From Alkalibacterium sp. MB6 (GTDB lineage: Bacteria; Bacillota; Bacilli; Lactobacillales; Carnobacteriaceae_A), in assembly GCF_009935905.1 (NCBI RefSeq), contig NZ_PREX01000002.1:1-64000 (forward strand): a stretch of DNA of 64,000 nt, written 5' to 3'. Shown piece by piece: positions 45,447-54,179 of the stretch. The number at the start of each line of letters is the position of its first letter. The first letter of the stretch is position 1. Below the pieces are notes generated by a model. The model was not told the DNA's origin. It worked only from the letters and a program-made list of their open reading frames with translations, and did no database searches. The position numbers were made by a program, and so were the translations under genes.

Positions 45447-45669
45447 AATAATCCCCACGGCCTTCGAACACTTCTTGTTCAAGGTCTTTTATTGTTTCTA
45501 TCAAATCTTCAATTTCTTTCTCTATCGTGCTTAGCTTTTCCCTTACTTCTTCCAGCTCGTGATAATTCTCTAACGCCCATTGGATTGCATCAGCGAATTT
45601 GTTCTTATTGTCTGCCCTGCATCCAATCATTTGACGTTCTAGGAAGTCTAAGGCTTCTTCATCTTTCAT
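45445..45669 (-). CDS. Small coiled-coil early protein
   Basis: 74 residues, C-terminal half a Glu/Lys coiled coil. Start overlaps the previous stop (ATGA). Unknown function. Confidence 0.6.
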   Translation of the reverse strand: MKDEEALDFLERQMIGCRADNKNKFADAIQWALENYHELEEVREKLSTIEKEIEDLIETIKDLEQEVFEGRGDY

Positions 45670-45806
45670 TTCTTCTCCTCCTTTTCTTTAATCTCTCTTA
45701 AACCATTTTTGATAGCTTTGATGTAATATTTTTCGAATGCCCAATTCACTTGGAGGTACTCATCTAAATGCTCGAGGATTATTTTTGCTTTTTCTTCTTC
45801 CGTCAT
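45666..45806 (-). CDS. Small early protein (46 residues)
   Basis: ATG 45806 behind GGAGGGG; reads TEEEKAKIILEHLDEYLQV and ends in a Lys/Glu tail. Overlaps both neighbours by 4 bases, filling the gap perfectly. Helical; unknown function. Confidence 0.6.
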   Translation of the reverse strand: MTEEEKAKIILEHLDEYLQVNWAFEKYYIKAIKNGLREIKEKEEKK

Positions 45807-46003
45807 CTTCGCCCCTCCATTCTTTTCTCCAGTTCAATTAGCATCTTCTTGCTTAATTCTGCTTTTTCTTCTTCGGTCAATTCGTAATCTCTTTCGACAT
45901 CTTCTCGTGCCTCTCTAGCGCTCAATCCATTTCTCATGATCCTTAACCAATCATCATAGGCATAATCCATTAAGGCCGGTCTAGTACGTGTTTCGATTCG
46001 CAT
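45803..46003 (-). CDS. Small helical early protein
   Basis: 66 residues from ATG 46003, which shares one base with the previous stop (TGATG). Charged and helical. Not recognised. Confidence 0.6.
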   Translation of the reverse strand: MRIETRTRPALMDYAYDDWLRIMRNGLSAREAREDVERDYELTEEEKAELSKKMLIELEKRMEGRR

Positions 46004-46194
46004 CACTCTACACTCCAATCTGCTTTAACTGCTGCGTACCAAACTGCAATGAGTGGTAATATCAAGAACTCTCCGCCAATTCCTGGCTCATAACCCATTG
46101 ATAATCGTCTCGTAACTGCGTAGTCTCTAGCTATGACTGTGAGTGCAAGGCCGATTATTACCAGCGCTATTTCCCATTTATATTTACTAATCAT
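46003..46194 (-). CDS. Small two-span membrane protein
   Basis: 63 residues with two hydrophobic segments (about 7-23 and 42-56). Early expression and membrane location would suit superinfection exclusion or host takeover, but nothing in the sequence proves it. Confidence 0.62.
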   Translation of the reverse strand: MISKYKWEIALVIIGLALTVIARDYAVTRRLSMGYEPGIGGEFLILPLIAVWYAAVKADWSVE

Positions 46195-46421
46195 CTCTTT
46201 TTCTCCTTTAATATTTCGCTATAGTCGATATTGTTCTCAAATGCCCAATGCTTAAATCGCTCAATCTCAAAATCAGGTATTTTGTGTCCTGGTAACTTTA
46301 GACTTCTGAGATCTCCTTTATCCAAAAGAGCATAGATGACGTTAACGCTGCTATTTAAGATTGCTGCAGCTTCTTTTACTGTATATAACTGCTTTTTTAG
46401 TGGTGCTGTTTGCAATGCCAT
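46191..46421 (-). CDS. Excisionase-family helix-turn-helix protein
   Basis: 76 residues with YTVKEAAAILNSSVNVIYAL then LRSLKLPGHKI, the MerR-like excisionase/helix-turn-helix_17 pattern. Candidate Xis or early regulator. AAGGAGTG before ATG. Confidence 0.75.
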   Translation of the reverse strand: MALQTAPLKKQLYTVKEAAAILNSSVNVIYALLDKGDLRSLKLPGHKIPDFEIERFKHWAFENNIDYSEILKEKKR

Positions 46422-46432
46422 GTGATCACTCC

Positions 46433-47158
46433 TTAATTTATTGACACAGACTCATTCATGAACTTGTTTATAAAATAAACCTGGCCTTTTCCAGTCACTT
46501 TAGGCGTTTTGGTAATTCTGATACTTCCATCCGGATTATTGTGAGTGCGTTCCTTTATTTCGAATATCCCCAATTCCATGGATCGTTGAGTTGGCATGTT
46601 TCTGCTTTCGCCTTTTCGACTGATTAAAAATCCGTTATCTCTTAACCAATCAAACAGTCGATTTTGTCCGATGTCGATACCGTTTTGTCTTAATAACTTA
46701 GCTAGGTCTCCTACCAATATAGATGTGTGACTAGTGGCAACAGCATCAGCAAATAGAGCTTTTGGCTGCAAGGATTGAACTTCAGTCTCCAATTGCTTCA
46801 CTCTCATATCCGCAAATTCCAATGCTCGCTTCATAATCATTTCTGGACTATTCCAGCGACGTTCTATTTCAAGGAAATACTGCCTTGCTTGTTTACCTTT
46901 GTCGGTTCTTTGAATCATTGATATTTCTTTAGCCATGTCTAGCTTTAAATGATGGTCAACATAGACTGTGGTGTTACCCTGAGCTGTTACTCTTTTTTGA
47001 GTAATAGCTACATAGTCTTGATTTTCCTCAAAACCGTAACCTATCATTCTTTCAAACCAGTCATTGTATCTGGTTTTTACTTCTAAAAATTCATGTAATT
47101 CTCTACCGTTAACTAAAACATCTCCATTATCACCTTGATGTGTAACGATTAGTTCCAT
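46433..47158 (-). CDS. Phage antirepressor (AntA/AntB - KilAC)
   Basis: 241 residues from ATG 47158 (GGAGG nine bases upstream). N-terminal AntA/AntB domain (VNGRELHEFLEVKTRYNDWFE) and C-terminal KilAC domain (LFDWLRDNGFLISRKGE, ...GKGQVYFINKF). Antagonises the lysogenic repressor upon induction. Confidence 0.9.
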   Translation of the reverse strand: MELIVTHQGDNGDVLVNGRELHEFLEVKTRYNDWFERMIGYGFEENQDYVAITQKRVTAQGNTTVYVDHHLKLDMAKEISMIQRTDKGKQARQYFLEIERRWNSPEMIMKRALEFADMRVKQLETEVQSLQPKALFADAVATSHTSILVGDLAKLLRQNGIDIGQNRLFDWLRDNGFLISRKGESRNMPTQRSMELGIFEIKERTHNNPDGSIRITKTPKVTGKGQVYFINKFMNESVSIN

Positions 47159-47160
47159 TT

Positions 47161-47685
47161 TCATTCACCTCCTATATATTTCTTCCTTCTCCAATCCGGT
47201 ATTCTCTTTTGAATCGCACTCATCATTGACATATCAAGTTTGTCGAAAATTGAAACGATGTATCTAATCTCGATAAAGACTTCATCCAAATAATTCAATG
47301 CGTATTGGAGTATCGCTTCTTTGTCTTCTTCGGAATACAATTCTTCTCTTTTGGTCATCGCTAATTTTGCTCTTGCTCTTAGTGACTCTCTTTCCTCTTG
47401 TTCAATGTTCTTGATTATCTCTAGTGTGAAAGTATCCATTTTGTATGTTTCAGATTCCATCGGCGGGATCCAGTTAAATACTTCGTGTGTGAAATGTTGA
47501 TTTAATACTGAATCGTCAATATATATGGCTATTTCTTCCATAGCTTCCAACGGTGTTGAATCTCCCCTAAAGTAGCCGTTGATAGTTGTCTTTGCTCTGT
47601 TTGTTCCGTTAGCAATGGTGACCTGCTTCAATTCTTTTCTCTCTGCAGCAGCTCTTAACTGTTGACTGATAACTTTCGTACTCAT
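47161..47685 (-). CDS. Phage helix-turn-helix regulator
   Basis: 174 residues from ATG 47685 (AAGGAGG upstream at better spacing than the ATG at 47694). N-terminal XRE-like segment LKQVTIANGTNRAKTTINGYFRG, remainder helical. Lies between cro-like gene and antirepressor, behind its own operators. Confidence 0.75.
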   Translation of the reverse strand: MSTKVISQQLRAAAERKELKQVTIANGTNRAKTTINGYFRGDSTPLEAMEEIAIYIDDSVLNQHFTHEVFNWIPPMESETYKMDTFTLEIIKNIEQEERESLRARAKLAMTKREELYSEEDKEAILQYALNYLDEVFIEIRYIVSIFDKLDMSMMSAIQKRIPDWRRKKYIGGE

Positions 47686-47771
47686 TTTCCTCATCCTCCT
47701 TGTATTAGGTACTTCTCCTGTAGAAAGTACGGGTAGTTTTTAATTAAACTGATTACAAGGTTAATATGCGT

Positions 47772-47791
47772 TTGTACTTTTTTGATTACAA
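47772..47791. promoter_or_regulatory. Operator O1
   Basis: TTGTACTTTTTTGATTACAA, one of four 20-bp imperfect palindromes with TTGTA/TACAA-type ends. Overlaps the stop codon of the cro-like gene and lies upstream of the next gene; a half copy is at 47749-47758. Confidence 0.55.
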
Positions 47792-47980
47792 TTTGACCGA
47801 AAAAAGCTCCTCCACAGAACACTCTAACGCTCTAGCGAGTTCTAACGCTACCGTTGTACTTGGCACAGCCTTACCATTTTCAATTTTGTTCAAGTACGGT
47901 CTGGAGATAGACGCTTTTTCACTTAATTCTCTTTGAGTCATACGCTTATCAATCCGCTTTTCTTTAAGGTTGCTTGACAT
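47786..47980 (-). CDS. Cro-like repressor
   Basis: 64 residues from ATG 47980 (GAGGTGAT upstream). XRE helix-turn-helix MTQRELSEKASISRPYLNKI and GKAVPSTTVALELARALE. Divergent from the repressor across the operator region, so the lytic-side regulator. Confidence 0.88.
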   Translation of the reverse strand: MSSNLKEKRIDKRMTQRELSEKASISRPYLNKIENGKAVPSTTVALELARALECSVEELFSVKL

Positions 47981-47998
47981 AACTATCACCTCATTTCT

Positions 47999-48018
47999 TT
48001 GTACTTCATTGATTACAA
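47999..48018. promoter_or_regulatory. Operator O2
   Basis: TTGTACTTCATTGATTACAA, nearly identical to O1; lies downstream of the start point of the cro promoter. Confidence 0.6.
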
Positions 48019-48023
48019 ACTAA

Positions 48024-48055
48024 TAGTAACCCATTGAGTACAGTATGTCAACCAA
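48024..48055 (-). promoter_or_regulatory. cro promoter with operator O4
   Basis: Minus strand TTGACA then 17 bases then TACTAT. The 20-base element TAGTAACCCATTGAGTACAG (48024-48043) lies across -10 and spacer, so a bound repressor would block the promoter. Confidence 0.55.
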
Positions 48056-48080
48056 TAAATACACTTTTTTTATAGTTTTT

Positions 48081-48100
48081 TTGTAATCAAAAGAATACAA
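48081..48100. promoter_or_regulatory. Operator O3 at the repressor promoter
   Basis: TTGTAATCAAAAGAATACAA, palindromic; ends in TACAAT, a plausible -10 for the repressor gene, implying autoregulation. Confidence 0.6.
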
Positions 48101-48118
48101 TGAATTCGAGGTGACGAT

Positions 48119-48535
48119 ATGTCTAATGAATTAGGAGAATACCTTCGTCAATTGAGAGGGAAAAATTCTTTGAGAGAGATTGCAGAACGTTCTAACGGAA
48201 AGTTGAGTCATAATGTTATCAGCACTGCTGAAAAAGGAGTTGGGACGCACGGAAACTCTTATATCCCTTCGCCAGAAAAATTAAAAGCTTTTTCTGAAGT
48301 GTACGGCGTATCGTATTCGCGCTTGATGTCCTTAGCTGGATATGCAGAAGACACTCCGGAATGGGCATCTGAAGATGATGTTATAGAGCTTGAAAAAATG
48401 TTAGATGAGAACGCTAATATGTCTTTCGGTGGGGAAAGTCTAACTCCTGAACAAAAACAACGTGTCCAAGATATATTAACTACTCTTTTCTGGGAAGAAC
48501 TTCAAAAGCAGAAAAAGGGTGGTGCAGATGAATGA
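48119..48535 (+). CDS. CI-like repressor
   Basis: 138 residues: N-terminal XRE helix-turn-helix (GEYLRQLRGKNSLREIAERSNGK... YIPSPEKLKAFSEVYGVSYSRLMSLAG), then an acidic C-terminus with no LexA-type protease domain. Overlap with the ImmA-type gene suggests induction by proteolysis by that partner. Confidence 0.85.
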   Translation: MSNELGEYLRQLRGKNSLREIAERSNGKLSHNVISTAEKGVGTHGNSYIPSPEKLKAFSEVYGVSYSRLMSLAGYAEDTPEWASEDDVIELEKMLDENANMSFGGESLTPEQKQRVQDILTTLFWEELQKQKKGGADE

Positions 48536-48956
48536 GCAAATAGAAGATTTGCTTTATGAGATCAATGAACGTTACAGCACTTTTGACCCTTTTGTCTTGG
48601 CTGAAGAATTCGATATAAATATTAAGTACGTCGACTTTTTAACAGACCCACTTGGTCAATATCGAAAGATATTAGGGTCTCCATATATTTTGTTGTCACA
48701 AAGCATTGAAGATAATAATTTAAAGTATTTTGTTGCTGCCCATGAATTACATCACGCACTTGTTCACGAAGATATATTAAGTTACTATTCCTTCAGTAGT
48801 AAGACTCGTGCCAAAGTAGAAATGGAAGCGAATAAATTCTCAGCTGCAATGTGCTTTAACCTTTATATAGAAGAGCAAGCAAAATTACCTGAAACCACAG
48901 TCGATTTGTTAAATGAATATGGAGTGCCGTTGGAATTGTCAGAAATACTATTGTAA
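48528..48956 (+). CDS. ImmA/IrrE-type metalloprotease
   Basis: 142 residues from ATG 48528. Zinc-protease motif AAHELHHALVHE. Overlaps the repressor by 8 bases; by analogy with ImmA of ICEBs1, it would cleave the repressor on induction. Confidence 0.9.
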   Translation: MNEQIEDLLYEINERYSTFDPFVLAEEFDINIKYVDFLTDPLGQYRKILGSPYILLSQSIEDNNLKYFVAAHELHHALVHEDILSYYSFSSKTRAKVEMEANKFSAAMCFNLYIEEQAKLPETTVDLLNEYGVPLELSEILL

Positions 48957-48971
48957 AAGGAGATGAAAGGT

Positions 48972-49493
48972 ATGTTTATAGAAAAATTTGGAATGTTGCC
49001 AAAAAAGAAAGTCTCATTTAATGGTTCTGTTTTATCTATAAAAGATAAAGATATTGCTGTTAACGACATTAAAGTGATATATAGACGCCCTTATAACTTA
49101 TCAGCAAATGAGTGGGCATCTATTTACGTTAGCACGGATGGCGAAGATATTGAAAAACCAGACCTCTTTAATAAAAATTTTATTCAATACACAAACAAAC
49201 AAGCTCCGAAAATGGACGAATTATTACGCTTATTGAATGTAGACATAGTAGAAAGCAACTCTGGCAAAACCTTTAAAAGTAAACCTGTACAAAAAAATGT
49301 ACTGGCGTGCCCTAACTGCTCTAGCACAGTCGTTGAACATATAAGCAATAACAAAAAAGCATTCTCTGTAGGCAAAGCAATCGGCGGAGGGTTATTAACC
49401 GGAGGAATTGGTACTTTAGCAGGTTTTGCTGGTAAGAAGGGCAAAACAGACAAATGGCATTGTAAAGAATGCGGGAATGTGTTTGATAAATAA
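48972..49493 (+). CDS. Lysogeny-module protein with zinc ribbon and Gly-rich segment
   Basis: 173 residues from ATG 48972 (AAAGGAG nine bases upstream). A beta-rich N-terminal half, then LACPNCSSTV, a Gly/Ala-rich hydrophobic hairpin (GGGLLTGGIGTLAGFAG) and WHCKECGNVF, so a zinc ribbon split by a possible membrane-interacting loop. Expressed with the repressor; candidate immunity or superinfection-exclusion protein. Family not known to me. Confidence 0.7.
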   Translation: MFIEKFGMLPKKKVSFNGSVLSIKDKDIAVNDIKVIYRRPYNLSANEWASIYVSTDGEDIEKPDLFNKNFIQYTNKQAPKMDELLRLLNVDIVESNSGKTFKSKPVQKNVLACPNCSSTVVEHISNNKKAFSVGKAIGGGLLTGGIGTLAGFAGKKGKTDKWHCKECGNVFDK

Positions 49494-49505
49494 AGGAGGA
49501 TAAAA

Positions 49506-50495
49506 ATGAATGCTGTAGATATATTGGTATTACATTACTTGAGTGATAAAGATGAAACTTATGAGCTTAACCAATCTTTTTGGAAAGATAGATACAGCGC
49601 TAATATCAATAAAATTGTAAACCAACTTGTACGAAAAGGTTATATCAAACTTGAAGTAGATGTTGAAAAGTCTCTAAACACATTAAAAGTTGATCAGTTG
49701 AAATCAATTTTAAAAGCCAATGAACTCCCTGTATCTGGAAAGAAGAAAGACTTGATAAACAGAATCAAGGATGCGGCTGATGTTGAAACTTATATATCAA
49801 AACTAAATAAAGTGTGGTTGCCAACAGAACGAGGGAAAGAAGTAATAAACAATACTGATTATCTGATGTATACTCACAGAAATTTGTCGAGCTTTATGAC
49901 TGTAGTTGATGCCTTTAATACAAAGAGAAACAATCCTCAACTTAATGACAAAGAAGTTTTGATACATAGCTTAGAAAGCTCGTATAACTATTCCCAAGAA
50001 ACATCAAGGTTTAAAAGAAATTTAGTCTTCCCGCTATGGGAAGCTTCTAAAATTTGTAGGAATTATGACGATTATTACGGCCAATTTTTATTTTTGGTAA
50101 GAAGTTGCGTTTCGAACTTTAGTTCTCAGGAAACATTGAGTATGGAATATTTATTACAAGATTTCGATTATTTTATGGACACATATAAAATACCTGAAAT
50201 GGTAACTAACGACTTAAAAATTCTGTTATCTGTCAACCCTGAATACACCGACCAATTGTATTCCGTCATAGAAGAATCAATTAAATCTCTCGACCTAAAA
50301 ACCGTATTTACGGCTTCCGAGATTAAGGATTCCATTAACTTTAGTATGGATATGGATGAAAACAATTTAATAAATACGTATAAAGAAGTATTTAGTCGGT
50401 CAGGTGGCAAAAAAACCCCTCATAAAAAAACGGCAAAAAGTAAGAAATCTATCTTTGAAACACTTGGCTCAATCTACGATAGACTAAAACGTTAA
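49506..50495 (+). CDS. SAP-domain protein of the lysogeny module
   Basis: 329 residues: winged-helix-like start (NAVDILVLHYLSD... KIVNQLVRKGYIKLE), a SAP DNA/RNA-binding motif (LKVDQLKSILKANELPVSGKKKDLINRI, near residues 60-90), a helical domain of unknown type, and a Lys-rich tail. Ends with a terminator. Cotranscribed with the repressor, so expressed in the lysogen. Function not known. Confidence 0.72.
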   Translation: MNAVDILVLHYLSDKDETYELNQSFWKDRYSANINKIVNQLVRKGYIKLEVDVEKSLNTLKVDQLKSILKANELPVSGKKKDLINRIKDAADVETYISKLNKVWLPTERGKEVINNTDYLMYTHRNLSSFMTVVDAFNTKRNNPQLNDKEVLIHSLESSYNYSQETSRFKRNLVFPLWEASKICRNYDDYYGQFLFLVRSCVSNFSSQETLSMEYLLQDFDYFMDTYKIPEMVTNDLKILLSVNPEYTDQLYSVIEESIKSLDLKTVFTASEIKDSINFSMDMDENNLINTYKEVFSRSGGKKTPHKKTAKSKKSIFETLGSIYDRLKR

Positions 50496-50502
50496 TTATT
50501 TG

Positions 50503-50533
50503 GAAAAGACTAGCCTAACCGGCTTTTCTTTTT
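50503..50533 (+). terminator. Terminator of the lysogeny operon
   Basis: AAAAG...AGCC/GGCT...CTTTTT hairpin with T's, 8 bases past the SAP gene. Confidence 0.55.
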
Positions 50534-50595
50534 AACCGTAAAAGAACATACATTCGTATTTAAGTATAAAAAGTACGAGAAACGGAGTGAAAACC

Positions 50596-50913
50596 ATGTT
50601 TATTATCGAAATGACTGCCTATGAATCGGACTTTATCGACAAAAATACGGAATTATCCGGAGCTTATCAAATCAGAACATTTGATGTGGATCACTCTATG
50701 TCCCTCTTCGCTTACTATTACGAGGACTATATCCACTTGAAATTAAGACGATACGGGGAAATTGAGACGTCTGTTGATGATTGGAAGCAGCTTAAGAATG
50801 TTGGTCTCCTCTACCCTGACATTAACCTCCATGCCCCTTTAGAAGTAATGTTGGATTTAGAAGAGGACCAACTGCATGTTAAGGTGCCTCGAAGTATTTA
50901 TAAAAAGGAGTAG
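50596..50913 (+). CDS. Small protein preceding integrase
   Basis: 105 residues from ATG 50596 (GGAGTG upstream). Acidic, beta-rich, not recognised. 8 bases before the integrase, so cotranscribed with it; may be a directionality or regulatory factor, by position only. Confidence 0.65.
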   Translation: MFIIEMTAYESDFIDKNTELSGAYQIRTFDVDHSMSLFAYYYEDYIHLKLRRYGEIETSVDDWKQLKNVGLLYPDINLHAPLEVMLDLEEDQLHVKVPRSIYKKE

Positions 50914-50921
50914 ATAACATA

Positions 50922-52073
50922 ATGAAAGGTTCATTAAGAAAACGAGGAAACAACTGGTATTACTCTCTTGAAATGCCATCTGTAGACGGTAAAAGAAGAC
51001 GTGTGGAACGCTATGGAGGAAAAACCAAAGGTGAAGCTAGATTAACCTTAAATAGAGCAATTGATGAATACGTTAATAGCGGTAGTTTATTTAAAGTATC
51101 TGAAATATCATGTAGTGATTTTTTTGAATATTGGTTTAAAAACTATGTAGAAACTAATTTAAAGGAAAATACTCAAGAAAATTACAGGAGCACAATCGAT
51201 AACCATCTTTTGCCCTACCTGTCGGATTACAAACTTAAACAAGTCGGTCCAGAGATATTACAGGATTTACTTTATAAAGAAGTTGAGAAAGGTTTTGCGA
51301 AAAAAACTGTTGCCATAACTAAAAGTGTCTTAGTCAGCTCTCTTCGCCGAGCTGTCTATCCTTACCAACTGATCAAGGAAAACCCTATGACTCATGTTGA
51401 AATGCCTAAATTCGATACACCAAACTTAAGGTCTAAAGAAGACTTAAAGATACTGAGTAAAAAAGAATTTAAAAAGTTAAGGGAATATATCACTCCCTCT
51501 AATCATATGTATATGCCCATGATGATTGCCTACCATACCGGAATGAGACGAGGAGAAGTTTGTGGACTTGAGTGGGATGCGATTAGCTTTGAGGATAAAA
51601 CCATCACAGTCAAAAAGAACATGATCCCAACAAAAAAGAATCCAGACGGAACCACTTATAAGATAACCACACCCAAAACACCATCCTCTTATCGAGAAAT
51701 AGATATAGGTGATACATTGATCAGTTTATTGAAAACTCACAAGAAAAAACAATTAGAAAACAAATTATTATACGGCATGCATTATACTAATACTAATTTT
51801 GTTTGTACAAAAGAAAATGGCGAGCCCGTAACACCTAACGTTATTAAATGGAATATGGATAAAGCGAATCAAGATGCTGGCATTGATTTTGATTTCCACT
51901 CTTTTAGACATACTCACGCGACCCAGCTTCTAGAGTTAGGAGTTAATATCAAAGCGATTCAGCTACGATTAGGACATTCACGTATCTCGACCACTATGGA
52001 TACCTATATGCATTTAACTAAAAAAGAAAAGAGGAAAGCAGCCGATATTTTTGACGCTGCTATGAGAGAATAA
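50922..52073 (+). CDS. int: Tyrosine recombinase (phage integrase)
   Basis: 383 residues. Arm-binding N-terminus (RKRGNNWYYSLEMPSVDGKR), SAM-like core-binding domain (about 65-165), catalytic domain with Arg in TGMRRGEVCGLEW, HxxR in FHSFRHTHATQLL, and LGHSRISTTMDTYMHL with the nucleophilic Tyr. Immediately inside the attachment site, as expected. Confidence 0.96.
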   Translation: MKGSLRKRGNNWYYSLEMPSVDGKRRRVERYGGKTKGEARLTLNRAIDEYVNSGSLFKVSEISCSDFFEYWFKNYVETNLKENTQENYRSTIDNHLLPYLSDYKLKQVGPEILQDLLYKEVEKGFAKKTVAITKSVLVSSLRRAVYPYQLIKENPMTHVEMPKFDTPNLRSKEDLKILSKKEFKKLREYITPSNHMYMPMMIAYHTGMRRGEVCGLEWDAISFEDKTITVKKNMIPTKKNPDGTTYKITTPKTPSSYREIDIGDTLISLLKTHKKKQLENKLLYGMHYTNTNFVCTKENGEPVTPNVIKWNMDKANQDAGIDFDFHSFRHTHATQLLELGVNIKAIQLRLGHSRISTTMDTYMHLTKKEKRKAADIFDAAMRE

Positions 52074-52076
52074 AAA

Positions 52077-52133
52077 AATCTTCCTACATTTTTCCAAAAA
52101 GTTTTGCAACCGTAGGAAAAATGTAGGAAGATT
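52077..52133. repeat. 19-bp perfect inverted repeat beside attR
   Basis: Arms 52077-52095 and 52115-52133 with a 19-base loop. Each arm holds one copy of AATGTAGGAAGA (or complement), which recurs at 13364. It may act both as integrase terminator and as paired arm-type binding sites. Confidence 0.6.
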
Positions 52134-52181
52134 CAATATTATTCGCTTATAGTCGTTCTAGAAATAGCTCAACAACAAGCT

Positions 52182-54005
52182 TTAATCCTCGTCCAACTTC
52201 ATAACTGACATAAAGGCTTCTTGAGGAATTTCCACATTACCAACGTTCTTCATACGTTTCTTACCAGCTTTTTGTTTCTTCAATAGTTTTTGTCTACGGG
52301 TGACGTCACCACCGTATAGCTTGGCTGTTACGTCTTTACGGTAGGCTTTAACTGTTGATCTGGCAATGATGTGGTGTCCGACAGCTGCTTGGATTGGAAT
52401 CTCAAACATTTGTCTTGGTATCGTTGTTTTCAGTTGTTCAACGACTGATCGTCCACGGTTGTATGAGAAGTCTTTGTGAACGATAAAGCTTAACGCATCG
52501 ACTCGATCACCGTGAATCAAAATATCCATTTTAACCAATTCACTTTGTCTGTATCCGGCCTCTTCATAGTCTAATGAGGCATAGCCTTTAGTGCTCGATT
52601 TTAATCGGTCAAAGAAGTCATAAACGATTTCAGATAATGGTAAATAATACTTCACGTTTACACGAATATCATCCAGGTATTCCATCGTAATGAATTCGCC
52701 ACGTTTACGTTGAGCAATTTCCATAACCGCTCCAACGTAATCGTTGGGAACTGTAATGGTTGCTTGTACGTATGGCTCTTCTACTGATTCAATATAAACC
52801 GGATCCGGCATGTCAGCTGGGTTAGATACTTCAACCATCGTGCCATCTGTTTTATTGATGTGATAAATAACGGATGGTGCCGTTGTAATTAAATCAAGAT
52901 CGAATTCTCTTTCTAGTCTTTCCTGAATAACGTCCATGTGAAGCATCCCTAAGAATCCACATCTGAAACCAAAGCCCAATGCTTGTGACGTTTCTGCTTC
53001 GTATTGTAAAGCCGCATCATTTAACTGAAGGCGTTCCAGTGCTTCTCTTAAATCTTCATACTTAGATGAATCGGTTGGATACATTCCACAGAATACCATC
53101 GGATTCATCTGACGGTAACCAGGAAGTGCTTTATCCGTTGGGTTATTTGCTAAAGTGACTGTGTCCCCTACTTGAGTATCTCTAACTGTTTTGATGTTTG
53201 CTGTAACGTATCCAACATCCCCAACCATTAGATAATCTCTTTCAATCGGCTTAGGAGAAAAGATGCCCACTTCATTTACCTCGAATTTTTTCCCGTTACT
53301 CATCATTTGAATGGTATCGCCTTTTTTAAGGGTACCATCCATCACGCGAATACTTAGTACAACACCTCTATAGATATCGTAAGCTGAGTCGAAGATTAGG
53401 GCTTTCAACGGATTATCAATGTCCCCTTGTGGCGCAGGTACTTTTTCGACAATCTGTTCTAAGATATCTTCAATTCCAATACCTGTTTTGGCACTCGCCA
53501 ATACCGCATCGCTTGTGTCCAATCCAATAATGTCTTCGATTTCTTTTTTCACTCGTTCTGGATCAGCTGCTGGCAAGTCAATTTTATTGATAACCGGTAT
53601 GATTTCCAGGTCGTTATCCAGTGCTAAATAGACGTTAGCAAGCGTTTGTGCTTCGACACCTTGTGCAGAGTCAACGACTAAAATAGCTCCTTCACAGGCA
53701 GCCAAACTTCTTGATACTTCATAAGTGAAGTCGACGTGTCCTGGTGTATCGATTAAATGAAGAACGTAATCTTCACCGTTTCTGGCTTTATAGTTCACTT
53801 CTACTGTATTTAATTTAATGGTAATGCCGCGTTCTCTTTCCAAGTCCATTGAATCAAGCATTTGTTCATGCATTTCTCTGTCAGCAACTGTATCAGTTAG
53901 CTGAAGTATACGGTCGGCAAGAGTCGATTTCCCGTGGTCAATGTGTGCAATAATAGAAAAGTTTCTAATTTGTTTTTGACGCTTTCTAGCAAAATTTTTA
54001 TCCAT
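52182..54005 (-). CDS. lepA: Elongation factor 4 (LepA), 3' end restored by the prophage
   Basis: Translational GTPase that back-translocates ribosomes. 607 residues from ATG 54005, matching family N-termini (an in-frame ATG at 54038 adds 11). G1 [10 protein letters not shown]3 DTPGHVDF, G4 NKID, EF-G-like domains and the LepA C-terminal domain ([17 protein letters not shown]). The last codons lie in the prophage attachment site and come partly from phage DNA, with synonymous changes and TAA instead of TAG. The host terminator has been moved 39 kb away, so lepA transcripts may run into the int-side hairpin. Confidence 0.96.
   Translation of the reverse strand: MDKNFARKRQKQIRNFSIIAHIDHGKSTLADRILQLTDTVADREMHEQMLDSMDLERERGITIKLNTVEVNYKARNGEDYVLHLIDTPGHVDFTYEVSRSLAACEGAILVVDSAQGVEAQTLANVYLALDNDLEIIPVINKIDLPAADPERVKKEIEDIIGLDTSDAVLASAKTGIGIEDILEQIVEKVPAPQGDIDNPLKALIFDSAYDIYRGVVLSIRVMDGTLKKGDTIQMMSNGKKFEVNEVGIFSPKPIERDYLMVGDVGYVTANIKTVRDTQVGDTVTLANNPTDKALPGYRQMNPMVFCGMYPTDSSKYEDLREALERLQLNDAALQYEAETSQALGFGFRCGFLGMLHMDVIQERLEREFDLDLITTAPSVIYHINKTDGTMVEVSNPADMPDPVYIESVEEPYVQATITVPNDYVGAVMEIAQRKRGEFITMEYLDDIRVNVKYYLPLSEIVYDFFDRLKSSTKGYASLDYEEAGYRQSELVKMDILIHGDRVDALSFIVHKDFSYNRGRSVVEQLKTTIPRQMFEIPIQAAVGHHIIARSTVKAYRKDVTAKLYGGDVTRRQKLLKKQKAGKKRMKNVGNVEIPQEAFMSVMKLDED
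52183..52223. other. Right attachment site of the prophage
   Basis: 41-base partner of 13189-13229; exact 20-base core at 52192-52211. Right of the core is host lepA; left of it is phage DNA with the integrase. Confidence 0.92.
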
Positions 54006-54179
54006 TGAATTTATATCCTCATTCCCTTTAAAAAACATTCTTACCTATTATACCAACAGTTTACGCATAGTACAATGTATTAAGGGACAGAAGAATGCTA
54101 TGGCCCCATGTTTTCTTTCAACGTTTCATTCCTGAGACAACTTCTTACCTTTAAAATCTACTCACCTTATAAGTCCAAC

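Larger units (their letters stand above)
13198..52211. mobile_element. Intact siphovirus-type prophage, about 39.0 kb, integrated in lepA
   Basis: Bounded by exact 20-base core repeats whose spacing gives a 38,994-bp excised genome. Has integrase, repressor, antirepressor, recombination, replication, late regulator, terminase, portal, capsid, connector, tail, holin and endolysin genes in conventional order with no broken essential gene seen, so it may be inducible. The structural module (SPP1/A118-type portal, DUF4355 scaffold, Minor_capsid_1 and _2 proteins, Gp15) resembles A118-like Listeria and related Firmicutes siphophages; this is inference from family recognition. Confidence 0.95.
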
